Below, in pieces: positions 34,697 to 35,360 of a DNA stretch of 35,360 nt. This stretch comes from Alphaproteobacteria bacterium BRH_c36 (lineage in GTDB: Bacteria; Pseudomonadota; Alphaproteobacteria; Rhizobiales; Hyphomicrobiaceae): NCBI GenBank assembly GCA_001516065.1, contig LOEV01000026.1, forward strand, positions 1-35,360. Reading direction: 5' to 3'. Within the stretch, counting starts at the first letter, position 1. The number at the start of each line of letters is the position of its first letter. Made by a program: the position numbers and the translations under genes. The notes beneath the pieces were generated by a model that was not told the DNA's origin, did no database searches, and saw only the letters and a list, made by a program, of their open reading frames with translations.

Positions 34697-35014
34697 TACC
34701 AACGCCACCGCCGACCATATGAGTCCACACATCGAAAGCGGACACGACCGACGATGCGAATCGCATTGCCAAGTCGCGGTGACGGATGACGGCAATTATA
34801 TAGGGGGGGCGCCCCCTCCCTATCGGTCGGGTCGTGCTCTTTCTCGCGGCATGGCCGGCCGCTCGACCGAGCCGCAACGCGTCTCGTCCTATCCAGGTCA
34901 CGATCACTCCGCCGGGTTGCTTTCGCCATGTGGATAAGTGGCTGTGTGCGACGCCCGAATGCTATCATGAAGATATGAGCGGACAACGTCCGTCACGGTC
35001 AGACACAGCCCGAC
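34697..35014. other. Gap with a GC hairpin
   Basis: 318 bases. A near-palindrome TAGGGGGGGC-GCCCCCTCCCTA lies at 34801-34822 (imperfect stem), about 105 bases after the small gene, and could be its terminator. I see no gene here. Confidence 0.4.
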
Positions 35015-35360
35015 ATGGGAGTATGGAACTCCCCCCTCGTGACGCTCGATGTCGTCAGTCGTAAATTCATTGCCGCAGGCCTTCCCCGCTCCATGCGCAC
35101 CTTGCAACGCTATTGCAGCAACGGCACGCTGGATTGCGTCAAGGAAGCAACCGAAACCGGCGACACATTCTTCGTTGCCGAACACTCGATTGAAACCGCC
35201 ATCACGTCACTGAAGCAGCTCCACGATGCCAAAGACATGCACCGACACGACGCGACGCAGCGCGCCGTGTCGCTCCATGACGGCCCAGAGAATTCAGCGC
35301 ATGTGAGCAACGTCGTTGACCGACCCAGTCCGACGTTGTCGTACACGGACGCGGCCAAAA
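35015..35360 (+). CDS. Helix-turn-helix-like protein (partial, runs off right edge)
   Basis: From the ATG at 35015 the frame is open for 115 codons to the edge. It starts MGVWNSPLVTLDVVSRKFIAA, with RTLQRYCSNGTLDC and then TFFVAEHSIETAITSLKQLH. The pattern of a short helix pair followed by RTLQRYC-NGTLDCV resembles MerR-like/excisionase-type DNA-binding domains found at the start of proteins near plasmid and phage replication genes. No strong ribosome-binding site is visible, so the start may be different (an in-frame GTG lies at 35039). Its partner genes are outside the window. Confidence 0.55.
   Translation, partial: MGVWNSPLVTLDVVSRKFIAAGLPRSMRTLQRYCSNGTLDCVKEATETGDTFFVAEHSIETAITSLKQLHDAKDMHRHDATQRAVSLHDGPENSAHVSNVVDRPSPTLSYTDAAK

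Overview
The window looks like chromosome of an alphaproteobacterium of the order Hyphomicrobiales (Rhizobiales), possibly Hyphomicrobium-like. The DNA is GC-rich. The run rplU-rpmA-GNAT-obgE-proB-proA-nadD-rsfS-rlmH is an order I associate with that group, and the heme genes (hemP, hutX, hmuTUV, an IsdG-type monooxygenase) fit it. The genus is inference only.

Positions 1-15.7 kb are core chromosome. A very large membrane/coiled-coil protein runs off the left edge. It is followed by a thiolase homologue lacking two expected active-site residues, a divergent Fur/Zur-type regulator and a short-chain dehydrogenase. The minus-strand housekeeping block then covers ribosomal proteins L21 and L27, the Obg GTPase, proline synthesis, NAD synthesis, the ribosome silencing factor RsfS and the 23S rRNA methyltransferase RlmH. 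Two 26-codon reading frames with strong Shine-Dalgarno sequences and a 37-bp palindromic repeat family sit in its intergenic gaps. An acid-ceramidase-like amidase gene follows rplU on the other strand.

At 15.7 kb a tRNA-Ser(CGA) gene is followed directly by a truncated tyrosine integrase, and everything to its right has the character of an accessory island: IS fragments, frameshifted genes and a second, diverged piece of rsfS-rlmH. The island's theme is iron and heme. A minus-strand iron-storage cluster (16.8-19.4 kb) holds a Cys-rich orphan protein, a Bfd-like ferredoxin, a frameshifted DUF2325 gene and bacterioferritin. An Rrf2-type regulator without cluster cysteines and a broken imelysin gene follow.

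The heme-uptake locus (21.2-29.4 kb) is divergent. Leftward: TonB-dependent heme receptor, IsdG-type monooxygenase, HutX heme carrier and an intact DUF2325 protein. Rightward: hemP, hmuT, hmuU and hmuV, with an internally deleted IS200-type element wedged between hmuU and hmuV. Together they would bring heme across both membranes, carry it in the cytosol, open the ring and store or release the iron. A DUF2325 gene in each iron cluster suggests an undescribed role for that family.

The right end (29.4-35.4 kb) is a patchwork: a degraded integrase, a complete IS1182-type element, a B12-binding radical SAM enzyme, an AraC-family fragment, a small unknown gene and the start of a helix-turn-helix-like protein running off the right edge.
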